From positions 17,169-81,168 of the forward strand of contig CANQGT010000008.1 in NCBI GenBank assembly GCA_947623505.1: 64,000 nucleotides of DNA. The letters run 5' to 3'. The DNA comes from an uncultured Clostridia bacterium. GTDB taxonomy: Bacteria; Bacillota; Clostridia; Oscillospirales; Acutalibacteraceae. This document shows, in pieces, positions 35,342 through 44,523 of the stretch. Both the position numbers and the translations under genes were made by a program. The notes beneath the pieces were generated by a model. That model searched no databases and was not told the origin of the DNA. It was given only the letters and a program-made list of their open reading frames with translations. Numbering within the stretch: the first letter of the stretch is position 1; each line of letters opens with the position of its first letter.

Positions 35342-36383
35342 ACGCGGCCTCTTTTGTTATGAGCAGCAGTTTAACGAGCGTTTCCTCAAGAATAAGCCTT
35401 TTGTCGGCTGAGGTGCTTTTAAGGCTGTTGTCAGCAAGCATAAGCACGTCAAGCGATCTGCGAAGCCGGCCGACCGAAAGGCGCGAGCTGTTGGACAGAG
35501 CGTTTTTCAGCAAAAATTCCCTGCCTTTATAGTTATAGTATTTTCCGACGTCGTCAAAACGCTCTCCCGCTATTTTGGCGCACTTGACCCTATACATATC
35601 GACGTAGCCTCCCGAAACCGCCGAAAGTATCGAAACGGGATCCTCCTTTATCGCGAACAGAGTATTGAGCACGTCGAAAGCGGCTTCATAATCACCTCTG
35701 AGTATCGCCTTGGAAAGGTCAAAGATTCTTGCCTGAAGGCATTTGACCGCCAAATCGTTTATAAGGTTTTTTGTCACTTCTCCTCCGCCCGCTCCGGCGC
35801 AGAGCTTATCTACTTCGTTCATAAGCGTTTTAATATCGCTGCCCGAAACGGAAATAAGATATTTCGCGTTTTCGGGGGAAATATAAGCGTTTCTTTTTTT
35901 ACAGCCGCTTACAACCATTTTAACAAGATCATCTTCGCTTCTGCGATCCAAAACCACGACCGAACCGGCATTTGAAAACGCGTTTTCAACCGACTTGAGC
36001 CTTGAACTGTTTTTTGAATCGAACGAAGCGGTATCATACCAAAAAACAAGCATTGTTGTTTCGGGAATATCCGAAAGAAATTCTTTTATCGCATCCGTGT
36101 CCGCCGCGCTTTTCTCAAAAGGATAATCGCAAACAAGAATGAAATTGCGCCCTCCCATCATCGGCAGCATTTCAGCGTCGCTTAGTATATCCGAAAGAGA
36201 GGCTGTTTTTCCCGTATAGCTGTGAAAATTAAAATCGGCAAAATCGGGATTGACGTTTTTTTCCTTCAGTCTGCCTATATAATATTCTTTTAAATAGCTT
36301 TCCTCGCCGTAAATAAGATAAGCTTTAGAAAAATCTCCTGTTTTTAACTGCCGTTTCAGTTCGCTTTCGCCTATTTTAGCCAC
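35328..36383 (-). CDS. holA: DNA polymerase III subunit delta
   Basis: A 351-residue clamp-loader subunit: AYLIYGEESYLKEYYIGRLK near the N-terminus is the AAA+-like start of HolA, and the C-terminal helical collar domain follows (ILEETLVKLLL). It opens the beta clamp during replication. It overlaps comEC by 13 bases and rnmV by 14 bases, so the three are translationally coupled. comEC-holA adjacency is conserved in Firmicutes. Confidence 0.95.
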   Translation of the reverse strand: MAKIGESELKRQLKTGDFSKAYLIYGEESYLKEYYIGRLKEKNVNPDFADFNFHSYTGKTASLSDILSDAEMLPMMGGRNFILVCDYPFEKSAADTDAIKEFLSDIPETTMLVFWYDTASFDSKNSSRLKSVENAFSNAGSVVVLDRRSEDDLVKMVVSGCKKRNAYISPENAKYLISVSGSDIKTLMNEVDKLCAGAGGGEVTKNLINDLAVKCLQARIFDLSKAILRGDYEAAFDVLNTLFAIKEDPVSILSAVSGGYVDMYRVKCAKIAGERFDDVGKYYNYKGREFLLKNALSNSSRLSVGRLRRSLDVLMLADNSLKSTSADKRLILEETLVKLLLITKEAAYDKD

Positions 36384-38380
36384 TGATTGAGCCCCCTCTT
36401 GCCGCTGCCGTATTTATTGACCGTATAAAGCGAGTCAAATTCGCTTGTTTCATTAAAGCATATGTCTCCGCCGTAGGAGCGGCAGTAAAACCGCCTGCCG
36501 TATATTTCAAGCGTGATATCGGTTTTACTTTTACCGCCGTAATGATATTTTACATTAAGGTTACGCCATAAATCAACATCAAATTCATCGGCGTTAAAAA
36601 TATTTCCGCAGTTTATTCCCGCAAGATCTTCTTTTTCGGCTGTCACATAATTCAAAACCTTAAAATCCCGGGCAAGTCTTTTTGAGTATTCGCTGCCGCC
36701 TGTATCTATTATCATAACCGTTTCAAGATTTTTTGCGCGCGCAAGGCTTTTGACAGCGGAATACTGATTATAATCCTCAACGCCTATGACGAGAAGATTT
36801 TCGGAATCGTAAACGGCGACTGACGTTGAATAATAACCGCCGATTTCTCTGATAAAAACGCAGTTTGAGTTAATTAAAGCGCTGCCGAAAAGAATAGCCG
36901 CGAACAAAATGGCGGAAACAACGGCGCAAGGCTTGATGAGCCGCTTTTTTCCGAATAAGAAAACAAACCCGAAAAGAAAAAGAACGGCGGCTATCGCAAG
37001 ACCTATCTCCGGTGTGCATATATCAGTTACGGCATAAGGAAGATCGGCACACTTTTCGGTGAGCAAAAGCATTGAGCCCGCCCCGATTTTCGCAACAAAG
37101 GCAAACGCCGCGCAGACGGGCGAAAGCCATTGAAGGGCAGTCATAAGAAAAGCGCTTACAAGAGTTATCTGCGCAACGGGTATCATTATTAAATTCAGAA
37201 AAATTCCGGCAAGGCTTACATAGCCGAAAAAGGCGAAAATAACGGGAAGTGTCGTTATGAACACGGCAAGCGAAGCGAGAAAAATATCGGCAAAAAACTT
37301 AAGTATATAATTCTTCGGTTTTATCTTTTCGGCAAGCAAAGGCTCAACCGTAACGAGCCCCAAGACCGCGGTGACGGTGAGCAGCGCTCCCGCATCTGTA
37401 ACGGCAAACGGATTTAAACAAATTACAAATACCGAAAATCCGAGCGAATTAAGCGTGTCGCTCTTTTCGTTTATAACTTCGCCTGCGAGCAATATAATCA
37501 TCATTATGCCCGCTCTTGTAACGGATTTTGAAAATCCTGTAAGTGCCATATAGGACAAAACCGAAAATACGGAGATAACGGAGCGCGGGATTTTCGGCAC
37601 TTTCAGCTTTTTAAGGAAGAAAAACAGAGCGCCCGAAAGTACTGTGAGATGAAGCCCCGAAACGGCAAGCAAGTGAGACGTGCCGCTCGATGAGAAATCG
37701 TTTTTAATATCGTCGGTAAGATTTGATTTGTCGCCGATAAGCAGAGCGGTAATAACGGCGGCCTCTTTCTTCGGCGCTTTGCCGAAAATAAAATCTCTTA
37801 ACGCGTTTCTGGCATTTAAAATAAACCTCTCGGGCCCCGAAACGTAACTGTTTTCAACACCGAATGACGAAAGATTTGCCGAAAGAAAAATTCCGTTTCC
37901 GAAATTTCCGAAAGAATCAAAGCCGTTTTCGGCAGTCAGGCGCAACTTTAACTTTCCGTTTATTATTTGGCCGTAATCCGCGTCTATCCTTTTCTTGCCT
38001 CGCAATTTAAGAGTTATTCTCTGCGGGGCGTTTTCACAATCCACGGAAACGGTCTTTACCGTGTATGTAAAGAAATCCCCCGTTTCGCTTTCTTTAAGCT
38101 CCGATATATAAAACCGGGTCGAAACTGTTTTTCCGTCCAGCGCCTTTTGCGGCAGAAAAACGCCGGCATATACGCAGATGAAAAGCGCGCAGGCAAGAAA
38201 GGCGCTTATCATACAAACGGGAACGGCAGCGGCGCGGCGTGTCTTTTTGACGATAACCGAAAGCGCAAAGGCGGCGCCTGTGACCGCCAAGGCCGCAAAC
38301 GCCGCTTTTATACCGAAAATATTCAGAACTATAAGAGTAATCGCAAAAGAAAAACCGATATGCGCAAATACTCTTTTCAT
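36371..38380 (-). CDS. comEC: ComEC/Rec2-family DNA uptake channel protein, C-terminal hydrolase domain degenerate
   Basis: The 669-residue polytopic protein has the competence domain (GTSHLLAVSGLHLTVLSGALF near residue 230) that forms the DNA channel for transformation in the cytoplasmic membrane. About ten helices are visible. ComEC normally ends in a metallo-beta-lactamase domain with HxHxDH. Here the last ~170 residues keep the topology (MIIDTGGSEYSKRL) but lack the His motif, so nuclease activity is doubtful. The gene starts four bases after the beta-galactosidase stop and overlaps holA. Confidence 0.9.
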   Translation of the reverse strand: MKRVFAHIGFSFAITLIVLNIFGIKAAFAALAVTGAAFALSVIVKKTRRAAAVPVCMISAFLACALFICVYAGVFLPQKALDGKTVSTRFYISELKESETGDFFTYTVKTVSVDCENAPQRITLKLRGKKRIDADYGQIINGKLKLRLTAENGFDSFGNFGNGIFLSANLSSFGVENSYVSGPERFILNARNALRDFIFGKAPKKEAAVITALLIGDKSNLTDDIKNDFSSSGTSHLLAVSGLHLTVLSGALFFFLKKLKVPKIPRSVISVFSVLSYMALTGFSKSVTRAGIMMIILLAGEVINEKSDTLNSLGFSVFVICLNPFAVTDAGALLTVTAVLGLVTVEPLLAEKIKPKNYILKFFADIFLASLAVFITTLPVIFAFFGYVSLAGIFLNLIMIPVAQITLVSAFLMTALQWLSPVCAAFAFVAKIGAGSMLLLTEKCADLPYAVTDICTPEIGLAIAAVLFLFGFVFLFGKKRLIKPCAVVSAILFAAILFGSALINSNCVFIREIGGYYSTSVAVYDSENLLVIGVEDYNQYSAVKSLARAKNLETVMIIDTGGSEYSKRLARDFKVLNYVTAEKEDLAGINCGNIFNADEFDVDLWRNLNVKYHYGGKSKTDITLEIYGRRFYCRSYGGDICFNETSEFDSLYTVNKYGSGKRGLNQWLK

Positions 38381-38384
38381 TAAA

Positions 38385-41300
38385 CTACTCCCCTGCCTTT
38401 ACGGGCTCTATCACATAGCTGTAGCTCTGCTTTACTCCTTTTTTCATTTTATACTGCTCGCGCACAAAAGCCTGCCCCGGCATATCGCCTCCGACTCCGC
38501 AAAGCTGATGATCGATATTGACGGTGGTTATCTTCTGATCATACGGTATATTGTGAACGTGAGTGGCTTTTTCAAGTCCCTCGGTCGTGTAATGATACAA
38601 GCTGAAATTAAGCGGATCATTATAGTAAGCGGAAACTTTAAAACCGTTTCCGAATTTATCGGTAACAGAAAACTCGCGCGCGTCGGCTCTGTTTGAGCTC
38701 TCCTGCGGGCGCATATAACGGTGCTCAAGATCGGTCACGGTTGAGGTGTATCTGCCTATCTTTGCTCCTGTTTTTCTGTCCCAATATGTGGGATGCGGGC
38801 CTCTGCCGTACCAGCTTACATATTCCATATTGCCGTTCAGCACCATTCTTGAGCCGAATTTTATCATATCCGCTTTTGGAACCGCGCTGTGATAAACATA
38901 GAGCCTCCCGTCGGGATATATACGGTATGTTGAAACGGAATTTTTGAGCATCGGCGTTTTCCACGCAATATGGATCTCAACGCTGTTGTCGTTATTCTGA
39001 GAAACGGCGGTTTTTACCGCTCTTGCCTTTTTGCCCGCTTTCGCCCATTTATAGAACGGGTGAAACGGAATAAGGAAAGGTGTGAAATTAAGAAAATCAA
39101 TGTCGTTATCGGTAAGCGCTCTGAAATAATACGGTTCAAGCGGAGCTTTCAGCGCCTCGATACCGCCGACGTTGTAATTCACTATACGCCCGTTGCTTAT
39201 CTTTACCAAAAGCTCGTCGCCGTTTATTTCAACTCTATTTCCATGCGCGGTGTAATGCAGGCTGCCTACGGCCGTAGGTTCCTGAGGCTGCGGCATAGCG
39301 TTCAGAATAAACTGATCCCAAGCTATCTCGTAGCCCTCTTCAAGCCCGGGCGACCGCTTTGTGGTGTGGAATGAAACGGTGAGCACAACCTCTTTGTCCT
39401 TCGGAACGCTCGGGTAATCGTAAGGAATTGTAATAAACGTTTCAGAGAGGGGTTCGCACTCAAATTTTTCAAGCTTGCCCGATTTCAGTTCCTCACCGTT
39501 TGCCTCAAGCTTCCATCTGCATTCATAAGCGGAAACGTCGGTAAACAAAAACTTGTTTTTAACGCGCAAAGTGCCTTTATGAATATCGAACATTTCCGTC
39601 TTTATCTCGGCGTAGACTTTCTTTACCTCGTATATCTGCGGGTGAACCGTTCTGTCCGCCGCGATAATGCCGTTTGCGCAGAAATAAGTATTTGAGCCAG
39701 CCATAGCGGTCGTATTCGGTGCGTTGATAAGCCTTCTCGGCTCTCGCTTCGCGAAATCGTCGCCGTAAAGCCATTCGTCCTTCCCGTTTTTATTTACGCG
39801 GTGAATGGTTTGGTCAACAAAATCCCATATAAATCCGCCGCACATATTGTCGTACTTCTCGAAATCGTCCATATATTCCTGAAAATTTCCGAGGGAATTT
39901 TCCATTGAATGGGCGTATTCGCAAAGAATAACGGGCTTGCCCTCGTACATTTCGGGCTTTATCGGCTTACTGTCCGCCGCAAGCTGATTCGCTATATTAT
40001 CATAAAGAGAAATTTTGATTTCTTCCTTGTTGCCCAACTTTTCCATAATATCGGGGAGAGGATACATACGGGATATAACGTCGCTCTTTGTGAGATCGAA
40101 ATCACCCTCGTAATGGAATTGCCTTGTGTCGTCCAGCTTCAGCGCCGCCCGCTTCATCGCGGCGAAATTGTCCCCGTCGCCGGCCTCGTTTCCGAGGCTC
40201 CACATAAATACGCAGGGATTGTTTCTGTCGCGCAGAACCATACGCTCCATTCTGTCCACAACGGCGTCGGTCCATACGGGATTGCTTCCGGGAACGCCTT
40301 TGCGCCTTACACCGTGCGATTCAACCTCGCATTCGTCCATAACATAAAAGCCGTATCTGTTGCACATTTTATAGAAATAAGGATCGTCGGGATAATGCGA
40401 AGTGCGTATCGCGTTGATATTATTCTGCTTCATAATATCAAGATCCTGTTTATAGCGCTCACGGGGAACGGCCCAGCCGTGATCGGGATCGAAATCGTGG
40501 CGGTTTACGCCCCTAATCATCAGCGGCATACCGTTAAAATATATCTTTTCGCCCTTTATCTCAACCTGCTTAAAGCCGACTTCATAGGTTTTAACGGCAT
40601 AAATCCTGCTGCCGCAGCGCACCATCATTATCAGTTTATAAAGATTCGGGTGCTCTGCCGACCATTTTCTCGGATTATGCACGGTGGTTTCAAGCTTGAT
40701 TACAGTCTTATCCTCGTTCAAAACGCCGTGAGCGGAGCCTATGGGGATCTCCATTCCCGTGTCGGAAAGAAGCGAAGCCTCAACCAAAACGGTATTTTTC
40801 TCTCCCGCATAATTTCTTATTTCCATTTCAAGACTGACGTTTGAATCCGTATAATAATTATCGAAAACGGTTTTAAAATAAAAATCACGAAGTGAAACCG
40901 GGCTCTCAGCGAAGAGATAGACCTCTCTGTAAATTCCGCAGAGCCACCACATATCCTGATCTTCAAGATACGTGCCGTCCGAATATCTGTAAACCTTGGC
41001 GGTGATAAGATTTTCCTCGTCAAAGCTTAGATATTTGGTTATATTAAATTCGTGGGGAGTCATCGAGCCCTGACCGTAGCCGACGAAATTTCCGTTTATG
41101 TAAACCTCTATCGCGGCCTTTACGGCGCCGAAATGAACGAATATCTCCCTGCCTTTCCAAAGAGGGCTGATATAGAATTTCTTTCTGTAAAAGCCTATCT
41201 CCTGCATCGCGTGGTCAATGTGAGGAATTTTTCCGCGGCTTCTGCTTATCGCTCTCGGAAAAGTGCTTGCATAGTAATACGGCACCGAAAAGCCCTCCGT

Positions 41301-41549
41301 CTGCCACACGGACGGAACGTTAATATCCCTCCATTTGGCATCCGAAAATCCCGGGGATTCAAATCTCGCGGGCTGATTTTTCAAACCGCGCTGCCAAAAG
41401 AATTTCCAGTTGCCGTTAAGAGACTGCTTATATTTGCTTGGAGCGCCCGAAAGCGCGGTTTTGAGATCGTCATACGGCATAGCAATCGTATGACCGTCCT
41501 CTTTGTTAATTTTAATAACAGAAGGATCTTCCCAAATCTCTTTTTTCAT
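38385..41549 (-). CDS. lacZ: Glycoside hydrolase family 2 beta-galactosidase (LacZ type)
   Basis: The 1054-residue protein has the full five-domain LacZ layout. A sugar-binding jelly roll comes first (residues ~45-220), then an Ig-like domain, then the TIM barrel with MIRGVNRHDFDP and MWSLGNEAGDGDN (acid/base Glu near residue 450) and VILCEYAHSMENSLGN (nucleophile Glu near residue 545). A C-terminal beta-galactosidase small-chain domain ends it. No signal peptide, so it hydrolyses imported lactose-like beta-galactosides in the cytosol. Its promoter is at 41576-41604. No transporter is adjacent. Confidence 0.95.
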   Translation of the reverse strand: MKKEIWEDPSVIKINKEDGHTIAMPYDDLKTALSGAPSKYKQSLNGNWKFFWQRGLKNQPARFESPGFSDAKWRDINVPSVWQTEGFSVPYYYASTFPRAISRSRGKIPHIDHAMQEIGFYRKKFYISPLWKGREIFVHFGAVKAAIEVYINGNFVGYGQGSMTPHEFNITKYLSFDEENLITAKVYRYSDGTYLEDQDMWWLCGIYREVYLFAESPVSLRDFYFKTVFDNYYTDSNVSLEMEIRNYAGEKNTVLVEASLLSDTGMEIPIGSAHGVLNEDKTVIKLETTVHNPRKWSAEHPNLYKLIMMVRCGSRIYAVKTYEVGFKQVEIKGEKIYFNGMPLMIRGVNRHDFDPDHGWAVPRERYKQDLDIMKQNNINAIRTSHYPDDPYFYKMCNRYGFYVMDECEVESHGVRRKGVPGSNPVWTDAVVDRMERMVLRDRNNPCVFMWSLGNEAGDGDNFAAMKRAALKLDDTRQFHYEGDFDLTKSDVISRMYPLPDIMEKLGNKEEIKISLYDNIANQLAADSKPIKPEMYEGKPVILCEYAHSMENSLGNFQEYMDDFEKYDNMCGGFIWDFVDQTIHRVNKNGKDEWLYGDDFAKREPRRLINAPNTTAMAGSNTYFCANGIIAADRTVHPQIYEVKKVYAEIKTEMFDIHKGTLRVKNKFLFTDVSAYECRWKLEANGEELKSGKLEKFECEPLSETFITIPYDYPSVPKDKEVVLTVSFHTTKRSPGLEEGYEIAWDQFILNAMPQPQEPTAVGSLHYTAHGNRVEINGDELLVKISNGRIVNYNVGGIEALKAPLEPYYFRALTDNDIDFLNFTPFLIPFHPFYKWAKAGKKARAVKTAVSQNNDNSVEIHIAWKTPMLKNSVSTYRIYPDGRLYVYHSAVPKADMIKFGSRMVLNGNMEYVSWYGRGPHPTYWDRKTGAKIGRYTSTVTDLEHRYMRPQESSNRADAREFSVTDKFGNGFKVSAYYNDPLNFSLYHYTTEGLEKATHVHNIPYDQKITTVNIDHQLCGVGGDMPGQAFVREQYKMKKGVKQSYSYVIEPVKAGE

Positions 41550-41575
41550 AAAATCAGCACCATCTTTCTGATTCT

Positions 41576-41604
41576 ATAATAAATTATATTTTAAAAAAAG
41601 TCAA
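41576..41604 (-). promoter_or_regulatory. Promoter of the beta-galactosidase gene
   Basis: On the minus strand TTGACT (41599-41604), 17-base spacer, TATTAT (41576-41581), 27 bases from the start codon. Confidence 0.7.
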
Positions 41605-41652
41605 TAAAAGCGGTCAAACGAATAAGTCGCGCGAGAATTTGAAAGCCTGTTA

Positions 41653-41682
41653 TAGACAAATTCAGGTAAATTGTGTTATACT
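41653..41682 (+). promoter_or_regulatory. Promoter of the FemX-like/alanine racemase pair
   Basis: TAGACA (41653-41658) and TATACT (41677-41682) spaced by 18 bases. It lies downstream of the first possible ATG (41639), supporting the TTG start at 41729. Confidence 0.55.
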
Positions 41683-41728
41683 AAACAGAAAGAATCAGTT
41701 GTATATTATTCCCGACGGAGGCGTTATT

Positions 41729-42763
41729 TTGATAGTTAGAGTTGACGACGGCAATCTTGCCGAATATGAGGATTTTATAAGAAAGCATCCGAAAGGTCTG
41801 TTTCAGCACTCCTCAAAATGGGCAAAAGTAAAATCGGCATGGAAATGGGAAGCCATAATGCTTAAAGACGGCGAGGGCAATATAAAAGGCGCCGCCGCCG
41901 CTCTTATAAGATTTATTCCCGTAATAAAATATTCGTTGTTTTACGTTTGCCGCGGATTTACGGCGGACGAGGACGATTTTGAAACATTCGACGCCTTGTT
42001 TGACGGCCTGCTTGAGCTTGCGAAGGAATACAAGGCTTACTGCATTAAAATAGATCCCGAAATCACCGTTGAAAATGCAGCTTATAAAAAACATCTTACG
42101 GAAAAGGGCTTTATCGAACTCAATCCCGGTTGTATGAATTTTGAAAACGTGCAGCCGCGCTTTGTTTACTGCTTTGACTATAACGGCCTTTCACTTGACG
42201 AGCTGATGCTGACATTCAAGCCGGATTACAGAAACAGAATACGCAAAGCCTCCAAAAAAGGCGTTGAGGTAAAAATACAGGGCGTTGAGGCGCTTGACGA
42301 TTTCGTTAAAATAATGCTTGAAACAGGCGAGCGCGACGGCTTTTTAACCCGCCCAAAATCCTATTTTGAAAAGATACTGAACTGTATGGGCGACGACGCG
42401 AGGCTTTATATGGCATATTATGAGGGTAAACCGATTGCGGGAACGATAGCGATAAAATGGGGCGAAAACGTTATGAAATACCAGTACGGCGCCTCGTCAA
42501 ATTCCTACAGAAACGTATATCCGAATTATCTTCTTCAATGGTCTATGATGGAATGGGGCCACGAATGCGGCTGTAAGGTCTACGATTTCGGCGGAATAAG
42601 CGGCGACTGTATGAACCCCGATAATCCGCACTACGGTCTTTGGAGGTTTAAGCACGGTTTCGGCGGATATATGAAAGAATTTATAGGTGAATTTGACTAC
42701 GTTATAAATAAGCCTGTATATAAGCTGTACAATTTTGCGCTGAAAGCAAGGAGCCGTCTGTAA
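41729..42763 (+). CDS. FemABX-type peptidoglycan bridge aminoacyltransferase
   Basis: The 344-residue protein has two GNAT-like domains with the FemX signatures PDYRNRIRKASKKGVEV and YQYGASSNSYRN, ending KVYDFGGISGD and HYGLWRFKHGFGGYMKEFIGEFD. Such enzymes use aminoacyl-tRNA to add amino acids to the lysine or DAP side chain of lipid II on the inner membrane face. I chose the TTG at 41729 because GGAGG lies seven bases before it and the promoter falls downstream of the alternative ATG at 41639. It precedes an alanine racemase gene by 36 bases, which fits cell-wall synthesis. Confidence 0.88.
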   Translation: MIVRVDDGNLAEYEDFIRKHPKGLFQHSSKWAKVKSAWKWEAIMLKDGEGNIKGAAAALIRFIPVIKYSLFYVCRGFTADEDDFETFDALFDGLLELAKEYKAYCIKIDPEITVENAAYKKHLTEKGFIELNPGCMNFENVQPRFVYCFDYNGLSLDELMLTFKPDYRNRIRKASKKGVEVKIQGVEALDDFVKIMLETGERDGFLTRPKSYFEKILNCMGDDARLYMAYYEGKPIAGTIAIKWGENVMKYQYGASSNSYRNVYPNYLLQWSMMEWGHECGCKVYDFGGISGDCMNPDNPHYGLWRFKHGFGGYMKEFIGEFDYVINKPVYKLYNFALKARSRL

Positions 42764-42799
42764 AAAATCGTTTTGAATTAAAAAGCAAAGGGCATTGAA

Positions 42800-43873
42800 A
42801 TGAGCAGATATGTTATTGATAAAGGAAAACTGATAGAAAATATCGGACTTTTGAAAGAGAAAGCGGGCGTGCCGATTATCGGTGTGGTTAAAGGCAACGG
42901 CTACGGTTTCGGCATAAAAGAATTTACCTCGGTTTTAAAAGAAAACGGAATAAACACATTTGCCGTTACCGAAGTTACGGATATAGCGCCGCTAAAAGAA
43001 ATCGTCTCGGAAGAAAACATTCTTGTAATGCGCTCCACCTGCGTTGAAAGCGAGGCGGAAATAATCGCGAAAAACGGCTGTATCGCTACAATCGGTTCGC
43101 AGGAGGCCTGCCGTGTGATGGACAAGGTTTCGGCGGAGCTTGGAGTAAAAACAAAATGCCATCTTAAAATAGACACGGGTATGGGAAGATACGGCTTTAT
43201 GCCGAGCGAAATAAATAAGGCTATCGAATGCTATAAGGCGGAAAATCTTGAATTTATCGGGGCGTACACCCATTTTTCAAGCGCTTTCACAAACACGGCG
43301 CTTACAAGGGCGCAGCAAATTCTGTTTGAGGACACGCTAAAGCAGATAGAAAAAGCGGGATACTCCGTCGGGACGCGCCATTGCGCCAACTCTCCCGCTC
43401 TTTTGAACGTAAACGGCGTTTCGATGGACGCGGTTCGGCTCGGTTCGGCGTTTACGGGGCGAGTAATCACGAAAAGCAGTCTTCCGCTCAACAGGCTCGG
43501 CAGACTTGAGGCCGAAGTAGTAGATATTAAAACCGTTCCCGCGGGATATTCCGTCGGCTACAACGGCACCTTCAAAACCTCGCGGGAAACGAAAATCGCA
43601 ATAGTTCCGATAGGTCATTACGACGGCTTCGGGCTTTCAAAAGGGAAAGAGCGGGTGACGGTTCGCTCCATACTCTCGCTTATCAAACAATTTCTTATGA
43701 AAAAACATCTTACCGTTGAAATCAACGGCAAGGCTTACCCCGTTATCGGAGATATAGGGCTTTCGCACACGGCCGTTGACGTAACGGGAAGCGATGTAAA
43801 ATGCGGCGACACGGCAAGCGTTGATATTTCTCCGCTTATGGTAAACCCGAGAATAGAGAGAGTTTATAACTGA
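42800..43873 (+). CDS. alr: Alanine racemase (PLP-dependent, Alr family)
   Basis: The 357-residue fold type III PLP enzyme has the cofactor Lys in GVVKGNGYGFG near residue 30, the Arg in DTGMGRYGF, and the second catalytic Tyr in YSVGYNGTF, then IVPIGHYDGFG. It interconverts L- and D-alanine for peptidoglycan. The canonical VKANAYGHG box is altered (KGNGYGFG), as in some broad-specificity or Ser-type racemases. The gene is co-transcribed with the FemX-like gene. Confidence 0.88.
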   Translation: MSRYVIDKGKLIENIGLLKEKAGVPIIGVVKGNGYGFGIKEFTSVLKENGINTFAVTEVTDIAPLKEIVSEENILVMRSTCVESEAEIIAKNGCIATIGSQEACRVMDKVSAELGVKTKCHLKIDTGMGRYGFMPSEINKAIECYKAENLEFIGAYTHFSSAFTNTALTRAQQILFEDTLKQIEKAGYSVGTRHCANSPALLNVNGVSMDAVRLGSAFTGRVITKSSLPLNRLGRLEAEVVDIKTVPAGYSVGYNGTFKTSRETKIAIVPIGHYDGFGLSKGKERVTVRSILSLIKQFLMKKHLTVEINGKAYPVIGDIGLSHTAVDVTGSDVKCGDTASVDISPLMVNPRIERVYN

Positions 43874-43902
43874 GGGGAGTCGAACCCGATAAGTCCCCTC
43901 AG
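43870..43902 (+). terminator. Hairpin overlapping the alr stop codon
   Basis: CTGAGGGGA / TCCCCTCAG form a 9-bp perfect stem with a 15-base loop. The 5' arm contains the TGA stop. No T tract follows, so it may be an mRNA-end structure rather than a terminator. Confidence 0.4.
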
Positions 43903-43953
43903 CTATATCAACGGCGGCACTGAAAACCGTTTACAGATATTATATAATAAATT

Positions 43954-43979
43954 ACCGCCGAGGCTAACACCTCGGCGGT
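43954..43979 (+). terminator. Terminator after alanine racemase
   Basis: ACCGCCGAG / CTCGGCGGT stem with an 8-base loop, then TTTTCG. It separates convergent genes and may act in both directions. Confidence 0.75.
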
Positions 43980-43986
43980 TTTCGCA

Positions 43987-44523
43987 TCATTTAAGGTATT
44001 TTGTTATTCGCTTTTCGATTTTCTTTTCATAAAGCACAAGAAAGATTTTCAGAAGATAATCATACATAATGAATGTAAAATTCATTGCAGCGGCAAAACC
44101 GATGAGCAAAGCGTATGAAAACACGCCGTCCTCAAAAAACGGTATGTGAAATAAATAAACGCAAAGCAGCTCTATAACCGCTATCGACGTGTTGAAAACA
44201 AGCAGTTTCGATAAGAATCTCAACGGCTTTATTTTAATTTTGTCAAAATACGATTTAACTATCGGGTAATAGCCGAAAAACAGAACGAACATAAGCACGC
44301 ATTCTTTATCGGGAACAAGTATAAAAGACAGTATTGAGGACGCCGCGTAAACAAGCGCGGCGCTTCCTACGCCGAATGTCTTCTTAATCATAACCGAAAT
44401 AAGGCCTAACAGCATGGGAACAGTATAAGCGAATATATAAACTACGCCGCCAAAAAACATAAGCGTTACATTGAGCGCGGCGGCAATACCGCATACAGCG
44501 GCGCGAATCGATTTCCTTTTCAT
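43987..44523 (-). CDS. Integral membrane protein of unknown function
   Basis: The 178-residue protein has about five hydrophobic helices (for example LNVTLMFFGGVVYIFAYTVP and FSYALLIGFAAAMNFTFIM) and basic ends. The size and an N-terminal R-x-A-x-x-G-I-A-A-A-L-N pattern resemble ECF-transporter S components or small DUF membrane families, but no diagnostic motif is seen. It is the last gene of fhs-tsaE-tsaB-rpiB and overlaps rpiB by four bases (ATGA), so it is translated together with it. Confidence 0.8.
   Translation of the reverse strand: MKRKSIRAAVCGIAAALNVTLMFFGGVVYIFAYTVPMLLGLISVMIKKTFGVGSAALVYAASSILSFILVPDKECVLMFVLFFGYYPIVKSYFDKIKIKPLRFLSKLLVFNTSIAVIELLCVYLFHIPFFEDGVFSYALLIGFAAAMNFTFIMYDYLLKIFLVLYEKKIEKRITKYLK

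Noticed and set aside
43870..43902. tRNA or tmRNA 3' end on the minus strand (GGGTTCGACTCCCC)
   Set aside because: The T-stem does not pair properly, and there is no acceptor, anticodon arm or CCA.
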